The notes beneath the pieces were generated by a model that saw only the letters and a program-made list of their open reading frames with translations, did not search any database and was not told where the DNA came from. Below are positions 9,292 through 17,333 of a stretch of 64,000 bases of DNA, piece by piece. Source of the stretch: Mucilaginibacter rivuli (GTDB lineage Bacteria; Bacteroidota; Bacteroidia; Sphingobacteriales; Sphingobacteriaceae); NCBI RefSeq assembly GCF_019391655.1, contig NZ_JAHXPQ010000007.1, forward strand, positions 62,001 through 126,000, given 5' to 3'. The position numbers and the translations under genes were made by a program. Each line of letters starts with the position of its first letter. Position 1 is the stretch's first letter.

Positions 9292-10380
9292 ATGATATAC
9301 GCCATTTACCTTGTGTTCTTTTTCCTGATACTGCGGTTTACGGTAACCATGTTCAACTTCATATCCGACCCTAAACTGCGCAAGGTAAACCGGTATTATG
9401 ATCAGATGGTGTCTATTCTTATTCCTGTTCGTAACGAAGAAGATAATATTCTTTATTTACTCCAATCCATCAAAAAACAAGACTATGAGAATTATGAAGT
9501 AATTATTCTGGATGATAGTTCAGCAGATAATACTTTTAATATATGCACTCAATTTGCCGCTGCTAACCCCAATTTTAAGGTAATAAGAGGCGAGAGCTTA
9601 CCTCATGATTGGCTGGGTAAAAATTATGCCTGCTACCAGTTGGCACGTGTAGCAAAAGGCGAATACCTCTTGTTTTTGGATGCTGACGAGGAGGTACATG
9701 ATGGATTGATAAATAGCGTTATCCATCGCATGTTGGTTAATAAATTAAGCTTGTTAAGCCTGTTTGCAAATCAGCAAATGCCAACCATTGGCGAAAAAAT
9801 GGTGGTGCCACTCATGCATTTTATACTGCTTAACTTATTGCCCCTGCGCCTGGTGTTATTAATTAAAAATGCCTCGGTAGCTGCGGCAAGCGGCCAGTTT
9901 ATGTTTTTTAATGCTGCCGGTTATCATAAACACCAATGGCACCGCGAGGTAAAAGATAAAGTGGTTGAAGATATTGAGATTATGCGGCTTGTAAAATCGA
10001 AGCAGCTAAATGGCGAAACTTTGCTGGCGAACGGCATGGTAAGCTGCCGTATGTATAAAAGCTATACCGACAGCCTGAATGGCTTTAGCAAGAACTTTTT
10101 AGCAGCCTTTAACTATAGTATACCCGCGTTTCTGTTTTTTTTACTATTATTGGTATGTGGCCCCATGTTAATTGCCATTACCACAAATCCCCCGCTTGTG
10201 GCGTTCATGTTAATGCTTATTATTTTAACCCGTGTTATGGTATCGCTCACTTCGGGACAAAATGTTTTTTACAATATTGTTTTTCATCCTGTACAAATGT
10301 TTAATATGGTTGTTATATCTTTTTTAGCTATCCAAAAACATCTTACTAAAACCAACGTGTGGAAAGGGCGGCGGATATGA
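9292..10380 (+). CDS. Family 2 glycosyltransferase, CruG-like
   Basis: 362 residues. An N-terminal membrane anchor precedes a GT-A domain with SILIPVRNEEDNI, the nucleotide-binding DDSS strand end and the metal-binding LFLDADEE. Two to three transmembrane segments lie near the C-terminus (about residues 280-340). The arrangement matches membrane GT2 enzymes such as CruG, which glycosylates the 2'-hydroxyl of myxol-type carotenoids. The position just before the CruF-like gene, with an ATGA overlap, supports this role. It starts directly after the stop of the second acyltransferase. Confidence 0.75.
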   Translation: MIYAIYLVFFFLILRFTVTMFNFISDPKLRKVNRYYDQMVSILIPVRNEEDNILYLLQSIKKQDYENYEVIILDDSSADNTFNICTQFAAANPNFKVIRGESLPHDWLGKNYACYQLARVAKGEYLLFLDADEEVHDGLINSVIHRMLVNKLSLLSLFANQQMPTIGEKMVVPLMHFILLNLLPLRLVLLIKNASVAAASGQFMFFNAAGYHKHQWHREVKDKVVEDIEIMRLVKSKQLNGETLLANGMVSCRMYKSYTDSLNGFSKNFLAAFNYSIPAFLFFLLLLVCGPMLIAITTNPPLVAFMLMLIILTRVMVSLTSGQNVFYNIVFHPVQMFNMVVISFLAIQKHLTKTNVWKGRRI

Positions 10381-11033
10381 AACCCACTAAAGAGGTTGTA
10401 TCTATTGCCATTGTTGTTCTGTTCCACCTGGTAGGTATCGTTGGTTTTTATACTCCTGCTTTAAAACCATTTTTTTTAATCCTTGTGCCCTGGTTCATTT
10501 TGTTGATGGCTGTAGTTATATGCTACAGTCATGATAAGCCGGATATTAAGTTTGCTGCATTCGCGATTTTGATCATCCTGCTGGGTTATGGCATAGAGTG
10601 GCGGGGGGTAAACAAGCATACCTTTTTTGGCAATTATGGTTATGGCGAGCCTTTGGGTATAAAATTTGACGATGTACCCATCATTATCGGTTTTAACTGG
10701 CTGCTCATTACCTATTCCGTAGGCGTATCAATGCGGTACCTGATAAAGAGCTTTTTTCCTTTACGCATTTTAGGCGGTGCGGTACTCATGGTTTTTTTGG
10801 ATATGGCTATTGAGCCCGTTGCCACGCGGCTTGATTACTGGCACTGGCACATCTACAACAGCCAGCTAAATGCCCCGACCTCAAATTATATCGACTGGTT
10901 TTTTGTGAGCCTTGCTTTCTTAACCATATTCGAGTTGTTCCAGTTTAAAAAGCAAAACAGGCTGGGGCTGGTTTTGCTGGGTGCGCAATTCGCGTTTTTT
11001 ATATTGCTCCGCTGGGCCGTGCACGATATATAG
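10377..11033 (+). CDS. cruF: Carotenoid 1,2-hydratase, CruF-like membrane protein
   Basis: 218 residues, almost entirely transmembrane segments, with the CruF/DUF422 features: GxxIEWRGVNKHTFFGNYGYG and, near the C-terminus, AIEPVATRLDYWHW. CruF adds water to the psi end of gamma-carotene or lycopene. The ATG at 10377 forms an ATGA overlap with the glycosyltransferase stop; a longer GTG-started form (10359) is possible but would overlap more. With the CrtD-like and CruG-like genes this gives a coherent path to a glycosylated monocyclic carotenoid. Confidence 0.8.
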   Translation: MKPTKEVVSIAIVVLFHLVGIVGFYTPALKPFFLILVPWFILLMAVVICYSHDKPDIKFAAFAILIILLGYGIEWRGVNKHTFFGNYGYGEPLGIKFDDVPIIIGFNWLLITYSVGVSMRYLIKSFFPLRILGGAVLMVFLDMAIEPVATRLDYWHWHIYNSQLNAPTSNYIDWFFVSLAFLTIFELFQFKKQNRLGLVLLGAQFAFFILLRWAVHDI

Positions 11034-11069
11034 GTACAAGCAAGCTGTGTAAATGCTGCTTGTTCAAAC

Positions 11070-11102
11070 TTGTCGTATTCAAATTACTTTTTACTAAATT
11101 TG
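11070..11102 (+). promoter_or_regulatory. Promoter candidate for ispH
   Basis: TTG at 11070 and an exact -7 match TAAATTTG at 11095-11102 are 22 bases apart. The ATG at 11107 is only four bases past the -7 element, so the transcript is probably leaderless or nearly so. Confidence 0.55.
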
Positions 11103-11106
11103 CAAC

Positions 11107-11958
11107 ATGGGAGCATTAGATCTTGAGGTAACTATCGACCAGGATTCGGGTTTTTGCTTTGGCGTTGTTTACGCGATAGACATGGCCGAAGATATTTTAG
11201 CCGAAGACGGGTATTTATATTGCCTTGGCGATATTGTGCATAACGATGAAGAAGTAGATCGTTTGAAAGCAAAAGGCCTGCGCATTATCAATCATGATGC
11301 CCTTCCCCAACTGCATAACGAAAAAGTTCTCATCCGCGCCCATGGCGAAGCGCCCGAAACGTATAAAATAGCTCTTGAAAATAACATTACGCTGATAGAT
11401 GCCTCATGCCCGGTAGTGCTTAAACTGCAAAACAGGATTAAAACCTCTTTCGATGCTAAAGAAGATATCGTGATATTTGGTAAGCATGGTCATGCAGAAG
11501 TTATAGGCTTACAGGGGCAAACCGATGGAGAGGCACTGGTTTTCCAGGATCTTGGCGAGTTGGACCATATGGAGCTGCCGCAAAAATTTACGCTGTACAG
11601 CCAAACCACTAAAAGCACCGCCAAGTTTTATCAGATAAAAGAAGAACTGATTAACCGCGGTTACGAAGTAAAAGCAAACGACACCATTTGCCGGCAAGTA
11701 TCAAACCGCGACCGCGACCTGCCCGAGTTTGCATTAAAGTACGATAAGATCATCTTTGTATCGGGCAAAAAGTCATCCAATGGCAAAGTGCTGTTTGAAG
11801 TGTGTCTGCGCCATAATCCCAATACCTTTTTTGTTTCATCCGCCGATGAAATTGATGCTTCCCTGTTTGAGCCCGGCGATACCGTTGGTATAGCAGGTGC
11901 TACATCAACACCCATGTGGCTGATGGAAGAAGTTAAAACCGCGCTCCAAAAACTTTAA
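11107..11958 (+). CDS. ispH: 4-hydroxy-3-methylbut-2-enyl diphosphate reductase (IspH)
   Basis: 283 residues, with the three conserved cysteines that hold the [4Fe-4S] cluster: SGFCFGV near the N-terminus, DASCPVV and NDTICRQVSNRD. The HGHAEVIG and final SGATSTP-like (AGATSTP) blocks are present. The enzyme makes IPP and DMAPP in the last step of the MEP pathway, so it feeds carotenoid, quinone and undecaprenyl synthesis. Placement inside the carotenoid block suggests supply matched to pigment synthesis, although it has its own promoter-like element. Confidence 0.95.
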   Translation: MGALDLEVTIDQDSGFCFGVVYAIDMAEDILAEDGYLYCLGDIVHNDEEVDRLKAKGLRIINHDALPQLHNEKVLIRAHGEAPETYKIALENNITLIDASCPVVLKLQNRIKTSFDAKEDIVIFGKHGHAEVIGLQGQTDGEALVFQDLGELDHMELPQKFTLYSQTTKSTAKFYQIKEELINRGYEVKANDTICRQVSNRDRDLPEFALKYDKIIFVSGKKSSNGKVLFEVCLRHNPNTFFVSSADEIDASLFEPGDTVGIAGATSTPMWLMEEVKTALQKL

Positions 11959-11983
11959 GCCTGTGCAGGGCGTTAATGCTGTA

Positions 11984-12655
11984 ATGCAAAAACCACCTGC
12001 CTACCTCGGGATTATTATCGCCTTAACCGTATTGCTCGGCTGGCTCACATCCACAGTTTTATTAATGTGCTGGGAGGTAAGCTGGTTAAACCCATTGCTT
12101 TATTTCTTCATCCTGCTGAAAATGCACCTGTATACCGGCCTGTTCATCACCGCGCACGATGCCATGCATGGCACGGTATCAGCCAACCGAAAGATCAACA
12201 ACGCTATCGGCTACATCGCTACGTTTTTCTACGCGGCGTTTTGGTACGGGCAACTATACAACAAACACCATCAGCACCACAAACATGTACATACTGCTAA
12301 CGACCCTGATTACCACAGTGGTAATTTTATAAGCTGGTACTTTACATTCATTAAAAACTACCTGTCCGTTTGGCAGGTGGTGTTTATGGCCATCTTATTT
12401 AATGTGGCAAAATTGTGGATACCCCAGGTAAACTTGTTACTGTTTTGGGTGCTGCCATCGCTGCTAAGCACGGTGCAACTGTTCTACTTTGGTACCTACT
12501 TGCCGCATAAGGGTGAGCATACCAATCAGCATCAATCCCGCAGCCAATCAAAAAATCATCTGCTTGCCTTTTTTAGCTGCTATTTCTTCGGTTATCACTA
12601 TGAGCACCATGATTCAACTGCAACACCGTGGTGGCTGTTGTGGCGGATGAAGTGA
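11984..12655 (+). CDS. crtW: Beta-carotene ketolase, CrtW-like di-iron membrane enzyme
   Basis: About 223 residues with the histidine clusters of the membrane desaturase/hydroxylase superfamily: HDAMH at residues 58-62, HHQHH at 95-99 and HYEHH at 205-209. Spacing and size fit CrtW, which adds a 4-keto group to the beta-ionone ring. A GTG at 11963, four bases after the ispH stop, would add seven residues; the ATG was preferred. With the CruF/CrtD-like steps this predicts a 4-keto monocyclic product. A generic fatty-acid desaturase is the alternative, less likely given size and neighbours. Confidence 0.75.
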   Translation: MQKPPAYLGIIIALTVLLGWLTSTVLLMCWEVSWLNPLLYFFILLKMHLYTGLFITAHDAMHGTVSANRKINNAIGYIATFFYAAFWYGQLYNKHHQHHKHVHTANDPDYHSGNFISWYFTFIKNYLSVWQVVFMAILFNVAKLWIPQVNLLLFWVLPSLLSTVQLFYFGTYLPHKGEHTNQHQSRSQSKNHLLAFFSCYFFGYHYEHHDSTATPWWLLWRMK

Positions 12656-12685
12656 TCATTGGCCCATATCTTATAAAGCATTCAG

Positions 12686-12720
12686 AAACTTTGCGCCTTC
12701 GCGTCTTTGCGCGAATCTTA
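12686..12720. repeat. Dispersed short repeat (CTTTGCGCCTTCGCGTCTTTGCG type)
   Basis: The gap after crtW contains the word string AAACTTTGCGCCTTCGCG followed by TCTTTGCGCGAATC. It is an imperfect repeat of CTTTGCGNCTTNGCG, a type of intergenic text common in this bacterial group. No gene is seen. Confidence 0.5.
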
Positions 12721-12780
12721 TTTCAATCATCTTTTAACACATTCCTGACATTTTAATACCGCAACCATCAATTGCAACAT

Positions 12781-12788
12781 TATCTTTG
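12781..12788 (+). promoter_or_regulatory. -7 promoter element (TATCTTTG) for hemH
   Basis: An exact TAnnTTTG match 17 bases before the hemH ATG, after a 125-base non-coding gap. Confidence 0.55.
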
Positions 12789-12805
12789 CACCCGAAATAA
12801 ATAAC

Positions 12806-13822
12806 ATGGGCAAAAAAGGCGTTTTATTAATAAACCTGGGCACACCTGATAGCCCTGCAGTAAGTGATGTACGCAAGTACCTTAACGAGTTTTTGATGGA
12901 CCCGCGGGTGATTGATGTAAACCCGGTTTTACGCACCTTTTTAGTGAAAGGCATTATTGTACCATTCCGCAGCCCAAAATCGGCCAAGTTGTACAAAGAG
13001 ATCTGGAGCGACAAAACAGGCTCGCCATTATTGCATTACAGCCTTTTGCAACGCTCACTTTTGCAGGAAAGCTTAGGCGATGATTACCAGGTTGAACTGG
13101 CTATGCGCTATCAGAGCCCTTCTATCGAATCGGCCTTAACAAAGTTGAAAGATGCCCTGGTGGATAGCATCAAAGTGATACCCATGTTTCCGCAATATGC
13201 TTCGGCAAGTACAGGTTCGGTTTACGAAAAGGTGATGGACATTATAGGCAAATGGCCAACATCGCCCAATATCAGCATCGAAAACTCGTTTCATGATAAT
13301 GAACTGATGATAGAAACCTTTGCTGATAACGCGAAGAAATACAACCCCGAAACATATGATCATATCCTGTTCAGTTTTCACGGCCTCCCGCAAAGGCAAC
13401 TGATCAAGGCTGATCATACACATAACCATTGCCTTAAATCGGCTGATTGCTGCCAGACCCTTACCGATGCCAACAAGTTTTGCTACTCGGCCCAATCGCA
13501 CCATACCGCTCAACTGATAGCCGGAAAGCTGAATATCCCGAAAGAGAAATATACCATTTGTTTTCAATCGCGCCTGGGCAGCGACCCATGGGTGCAGCCC
13601 TACACCAGCGAGGTAGTAAATCAGTTAGCCAAAGAAGGTAAAAAGCGCCTGCTGGTATTTTGCCCTGCCTTTGTTGCCGATTGCCTGGAAACCGTTTACG
13701 AGGTTACCGTTGAGTACCACGAAGAGTTTAAAGCCGCAGGCGGTGAGCACGTTCAACTGGTAGAAAGCCTGAACGATTCGCCAAAATGGATAGCCGCTTT
13801 AAAGCAAATGGCGGTAAAGTAA
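12806..13822 (+). CDS. hemH: Ferrochelatase
   Basis: 338 residues. The N-terminus KGVLLINLGTPDSP and the internal SFHGLPQRQL block, with the metal-binding histidine, are the standard ferrochelatase signatures. PAFVADCLETVYEV near the C-terminus carries the catalytic-type glutamate. The enzyme inserts Fe2+ into protoporphyrin IX, the last step of protoheme synthesis, at the membrane face. No other heme genes are nearby. It has its own promoter-like element and is not clearly part of the carotenoid operon. Confidence 0.95.
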   Translation: MGKKGVLLINLGTPDSPAVSDVRKYLNEFLMDPRVIDVNPVLRTFLVKGIIVPFRSPKSAKLYKEIWSDKTGSPLLHYSLLQRSLLQESLGDDYQVELAMRYQSPSIESALTKLKDALVDSIKVIPMFPQYASASTGSVYEKVMDIIGKWPTSPNISIENSFHDNELMIETFADNAKKYNPETYDHILFSFHGLPQRQLIKADHTHNHCLKSADCCQTLTDANKFCYSAQSHHTAQLIAGKLNIPKEKYTICFQSRLGSDPWVQPYTSEVVNQLAKEGKKRLLVFCPAFVADCLETVYEVTVEYHEEFKAAGGEHVQLVESLNDSPKWIAALKQMAVK

Positions 13823-13879
13823 ACTAACAGACTTGCAGTTTGATATCTGTTTCCGTACATTTATAAAAACAACATTATT

Positions 13880-14020
13880 ATGGGAAAGCCTAAAAAAAGT
13901 GATTTCTTAAAGTCTGCCCAAAAAGGCGAGTTCAATAATCAGCCGGGTAATAAAAGTGGGCAGGTATCATCAAAAGCCAACTTCGTAACTAAATCAAATC
14001 CCGCAAGGAAAAAGGGTTAG
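13880..14020 (+). CDS. Small basic protein, 46 residues, unknown function
   Basis: A short ORF from ATG with the sequence pattern MGKPKKSDFLKSAQKGEF and an end in NPARKKG. It is lysine-rich, polar, without hydrophobic segments and probably disordered. Its codon use and the conserved-looking compositional pattern suggest a real small nucleic-acid-binding or ribosome-associated protein, but no family is recognised. It stands alone between hemH and the converging glycosidase-like gene. Confidence 0.55.
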   Translation: MGKPKKSDFLKSAQKGEFNNQPGNKSGQVSSKANFVTKSNPARKKG

Positions 14021-14023
14021 TCG

Positions 14024-14060
14024 ATGTGCAAATGAGTGAATGTGCGTATGTGCAAATTTA
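14024..14060. repeat. Intergenic repeat of the ATGTGCAAATGTGC word family
   Basis: The text ATGTGCAAATGAGTGAATG then TGCGTATGTGCAAATTT repeats a loose TGTGCAAATG unit. Copies of the same family occur at 7073-7085, 22166-22184, 47099-47131, 55590-55629, 57394-57425 and 57507-57555. Confidence 0.6.
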
Positions 14061-14062
14061 CT

Positions 14063-15664
14063 TTATTGCGCTTCCACAAATAGTGGGGTTTCCGTAACTG
14101 TGATATTCACTTTACCATTGGTTGTTCCTATAGCGCGTTCTGTCATTGCATCCGAACCTGCTTTTGGTAGATGAATAACGGCTGTTTTGGCATTTCCTAA
14201 GTTTAGCTGGTAACTCGCAGTCGCATTCTTCTCATCAGGTATCATCAATACGTACATTTTCTTAGCCCCCAAAGTATACTCATCAACCAAAGGCATGGTG
14301 CTGATGGTTCGCTTGTAACTGTAATTGCCCATCAGCTTGGTGGCCTGCAAAATATAGTCCGCCGCCGGGCGCCGCCTCAAAGTTAACCCATCCGCCAATC
14401 CCGATGTGCCGTATTGCACACCGCTGCTGTTATCATCAAACAACTGGTAATAGAACACCCGCTTTATGCCATGCCTGTTAAACAGCAGGGCCGTACGCAA
14501 CAGCCAATCGGCTTGTGTAGTTAGGGCTGGCTTATCGCCGATAGCTATCGCACGTTGCGGGCTTTTCGGGTGAACATCATACCCCGTTTCTGTTACCCAA
14601 ACTTCAGGGTGTTTTGTTGTGGCAAGGGATAGCTTTACAAAATCATCAGCTACCTTCCCGGCATCGCTCAGTTCGGGTGCTATACCACGTGTAGCTTGCT
14701 TATCGTAATGCTGCTTGCTGTCGTTAGGGTAGTAGTGGTAGTTAATCACATCAAAACACAGGTCAACGCTGCCATCTGGTTTTAATCCACGGTATTTTTT
14801 GCACCAGGCTATCATCCCTTCCACAAATTTAACATCTGCCGAAGCCAGGCCACCCATCACTACCTGCATGGTAGGGTCGGCGGTTTTTACACCAACGTTC
14901 TTGCCCAGCCTGCCCTTGTTGCCATCGTAAAAGGCCGACATGTTAGCCGCGTACTCCTCCGGGCTTTGCTGCGCCTGTTTGCCTTTCCACCATTTATCGC
15001 GCTCATTATCACACTCAATATACCGTATCAGGCCCAGGCCAATCTTTACTTCGTTTACCGGGTCTCCCGTCCAGCGTGGCGTGGTATTTACCGTAACCAG
15101 CTTAGGGTCGATGGCTTTGTTATACCCATATCTCGCCGCGAATTGGAAAGCCACCTTAGCCTGTAGCATATATGATGCCGGGTCAAGGCGGTTCAACCCA
15201 TAAGGTGCGGGCACATTTTCATTATTTCGCTCATTTTTAGGATAGGTATATTCCAACCATTGCGGGCAGGTTTTAAGGCAGGTGAGTACCGTGATGTTCT
15301 CCTTTTTACAACGCTCATAAATGGCATCATAATTCCAACTGCCATCGCTGGCGGGGTTAAAGGTGTAGCTGCCCTGGCGGGATTCTATCTTACTCCAATC
15401 CAAATAATGGCGTATGCTGCTAAAGGTTGCCACCAAATTCATCTTGGTTTCGTAGGGCTTGCTCACATCGTTCAGGTTGTTGGGGTTTTGTAAAATATTC
15501 CACTCATAGCAGTTAATGCCAAACATGTTTTTAAGCGGGTTAGGCTTTACAGGATGATCGGCCACCATGTTTTGTGGCTTTGCAGGGCCAAATTGGCACC
15601 TCACTACACCCACGCTAACAAGACCTATAAACAATGATGCCGCTATACCGAACCGTTTCTTCAT
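14063..15664 (-). CDS. Secreted clan GH-A-like glycoside hydrolase, unknown specificity
   Basis: 533 residues with an N-terminal signal/anchor segment (residues about 5-22, with Cys23, so a lipoprotein is possible). The body reads as a TIM-barrel hydrolase with two catalytic-type glutamates: an Asn-Glu pair at residues 220-221 (YIECDNERDKWW) at the end of a strand, and VTETGYD with Glu359. That is the acid/base and nucleophile layout of clan A families such as GH5, GH39 and GH53. The C-terminal ~90 residues form a beta domain, as in GH39-type enzymes. Family and substrate are not assigned. It converges with hemH and diverges from gap. Confidence 0.7.
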   Translation of the reverse strand: MKKRFGIAASLFIGLVSVGVVRCQFGPAKPQNMVADHPVKPNPLKNMFGINCYEWNILQNPNNLNDVSKPYETKMNLVATFSSIRHYLDWSKIESRQGSYTFNPASDGSWNYDAIYERCKKENITVLTCLKTCPQWLEYTYPKNERNNENVPAPYGLNRLDPASYMLQAKVAFQFAARYGYNKAIDPKLVTVNTTPRWTGDPVNEVKIGLGLIRYIECDNERDKWWKGKQAQQSPEEYAANMSAFYDGNKGRLGKNVGVKTADPTMQVVMGGLASADVKFVEGMIAWCKKYRGLKPDGSVDLCFDVINYHYYPNDSKQHYDKQATRGIAPELSDAGKVADDFVKLSLATTKHPEVWVTETGYDVHPKSPQRAIAIGDKPALTTQADWLLRTALLFNRHGIKRVFYYQLFDDNSSGVQYGTSGLADGLTLRRRPAADYILQATKLMGNYSYKRTISTMPLVDEYTLGAKKMYVLMIPDEKNATASYQLNLGNAKTAVIHLPKAGSDAMTERAIGTTNGKVNITVTETPLFVEAQ

Positions 15665-15730
15665 CTCAATAAAAGTACAAAAATTACAATAGCATACTAA
15701 AGCATAGTTCGGGCACTTGTATATTCTTTA

Positions 15731-15738
15731 TAACTTTG
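15731..15738 (+). promoter_or_regulatory. -7 promoter element (TAACTTTG) for gap
   Basis: An exact TAnnTTTG match ten bases before the gap start codon. The -33 position holds only a weak TTC. The mRNA leader would be only a few bases long. Confidence 0.55.
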
Positions 15739-15748
15739 CGCCCCAATG

Positions 15749-16744
15749 ATGAAGATAGCTATAAATGGTTTCGGCAGGATAGGCAGGATATTCCTGCGCT
15801 CAGTATTGGATAACAGCCGCATCGATGTTGTTGCCATTAACGACCTGACTGATACCGCCACCCTTGCCCATTTGTTCAAGTATGATTCCGTTCATGGCGG
15901 TTTTAAAGGCGATGTTAGCTTTGATGACGAACACCTCATTATCAACCAAAAGAAAATCCGCGTTCTGGCCGAAAAAGACCCGCTTCAATTACCGTGGGCC
16001 GCAATAGATATTGATCTGGTTATCGAGTCCACCGGCAAATTCGCTTCCCGCGAAGGAGCAGAGCAACACTTAAAAGCCGGAGCGAAGCAGGTGATCATAT
16101 CTGCCCCATCTACCGACAGGGATGTACCTACCGTAGTGTTGGGTGTAAATGACGGTATGGTCGATATCACATCGCCCATATTATCCAACGCATCATGCAC
16201 CACCAACAACGTGGCTACCATGGTGAAGGTGCTGGATGATAACTGGGGCATTATAGATGGCTACATCACCACCGTACACTCTATGACAGGCGACCAAAAC
16301 CTGCACGACGCGCCACATAAAGACCTGCGCCGTGCACGTGCCGCATCGGCATCCATCATCCCAACAACAACAGGGGCGGCAAAGGCCATCACCAATATCT
16401 TCCCGCACCTCAATGGTAAGCTCGGCGGCGCCGGTATCCGTGTTCCGGTACTGAACGGCTCGCTTACCGATTTTACCTGCAGTCTAAAAACCACGCCAAC
16501 GGTTGATGAGATAAACGCGGCCTTTAAAAAAGCTACCCTTAACGGGATGAGGGATATCCTTGAATATACCGAAGACCCAATTGTATCGGTTGATATACTG
16601 GATAACCCGCACAGCTGTATCTTCGATTCAAAGCTTACATCCGTAGTTGGCGGCCTGGTAAAGGTTGTGGGCTGGTACGATAACGAAATGGGTTACTCCA
16701 GTCGCCTTGCCGATCTGGTAAACCAAATAAGCTTATTAAAATGA
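15749..16744 (+). CDS. gap: Type I glyceraldehyde-3-phosphate dehydrogenase
   Basis: 331 residues. The N-terminal Rossmann motif INGFGRIGR, followed by NDL (the NAD-specificity Asp), the catalytic SCTTNN with Cys at about residue 150, and the C-terminal WYDNEMGYS are all intact. The enzyme converts glyceraldehyde-3-phosphate and phosphate to 1,3-bisphosphoglycerate. An ATG one codon upstream (15746) is an equally possible start. The downstream acetyltransferase overlaps its stop, and pgk follows, so consecutive glycolytic steps are clustered. Confidence 0.95.
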   Translation: MKIAINGFGRIGRIFLRSVLDNSRIDVVAINDLTDTATLAHLFKYDSVHGGFKGDVSFDDEHLIINQKKIRVLAEKDPLQLPWAAIDIDLVIESTGKFASREGAEQHLKAGAKQVIISAPSTDRDVPTVVLGVNDGMVDITSPILSNASCTTNNVATMVKVLDDNWGIIDGYITTVHSMTGDQNLHDAPHKDLRRARAASASIIPTTTGAAKAITNIFPHLNGKLGGAGIRVPVLNGSLTDFTCSLKTTPTVDEINAAFKKATLNGMRDILEYTEDPIVSVDILDNPHSCIFDSKLTSVVGGLVKVVGWYDNEMGYSSRLADLVNQISLLK

Positions 16745-17175
16745 TCAGATTTGTACAGTTGGAGGATATCACCTCCATCCGCAACATCGTTTTGCGCGAA
16801 GGCAAAATGCCACCCGGCCAGCCACGTTTCCCGTCGGATGATGTAGAAGGCATCTTCCACCTCGGCTATTTTGTTGGTGATGAACTGGCCTGCGTAGCTT
16901 CCTTCCACCCCGAAAGCTATGGCGAGTTTACCGGTACAGGCTACCAACTGCGCGGCATGGCTACATTAGAAGCTTACCGCGGAAAAGGCTTTGGCAACCA
17001 ATTGCTCAACTTTGCCATTGTTTACCTTAAGGGCCAAAAGGCCAACTACATCTGGTGCAATGCACGCAAAAATGCCCTCAAATTTTACGAGAGCATCGGC
17101 TTCGAGATCATCTCCGATGAGTTTGAAGTACCCGGCATTGGCCCCCACAGGGTAATGTACCTCAAGATCCAATAG
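16741..17175 (+). CDS. GNAT-family N-acetyltransferase
   Basis: 144 residues with the acetyl-CoA-binding motif RGMATLEAYRGKGFGNQLL (Q/RxxGxG/A core) and a C-terminal NARKNALKFYESIGFEI, the usual motif-B region of small GNAT proteins. The ATG overlaps the gap stop (ATGA), so it is translationally coupled to gap. The substrate is unknown. Because it sits between gap and pgk, acetylation of a glycolytic enzyme or metabolite is imaginable, but that is speculation. Confidence 0.85.
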   Translation: MIRFVQLEDITSIRNIVLREGKMPPGQPRFPSDDVEGIFHLGYFVGDELACVASFHPESYGEFTGTGYQLRGMATLEAYRGKGFGNQLLNFAIVYLKGQKANYIWCNARKNALKFYESIGFEIISDEFEVPGIGPHRVMYLKIQ

Positions 17176-17179
17176 CCAA

Positions 17180-17228
17180 AAGCAACGGGCTGTGCGATTC
17201 CCCTCTTGAGAGGGGTGGAGGGGTGTGT
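17180..17228. repeat. Dispersed repeat (TGTGCGATTCCCCTCTTGAGAGGGG type)
   Basis: The gap between the acetyltransferase and pgk contains TGTGCGATTCCCCTC followed by TTGAGAGGGGTGGAGGGG, which forms a CCCCTCTTGAGAGGGG hairpin. A related start (TGTGCGATTCC) with an AGGGAGGGG tail recurs at 25738-25778. Confidence 0.5.
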
Positions 17229-17333
17229 CATTAAAAGAGATCAATCATCCTCCTTTTTCAAACAATAATTCCATAATCAGGATTTATTTCGGAATTTGGC
17301 GCTGAACAAATCAACAACAACAAACCACACCAA

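Noticed and set aside
10359..11033. GTG start for the CruF-like gene
   Set aside because: The ATG at 10377 gives the usual four-base stop/start overlap with the glycosyltransferase and avoids an unusual N-terminal addition.
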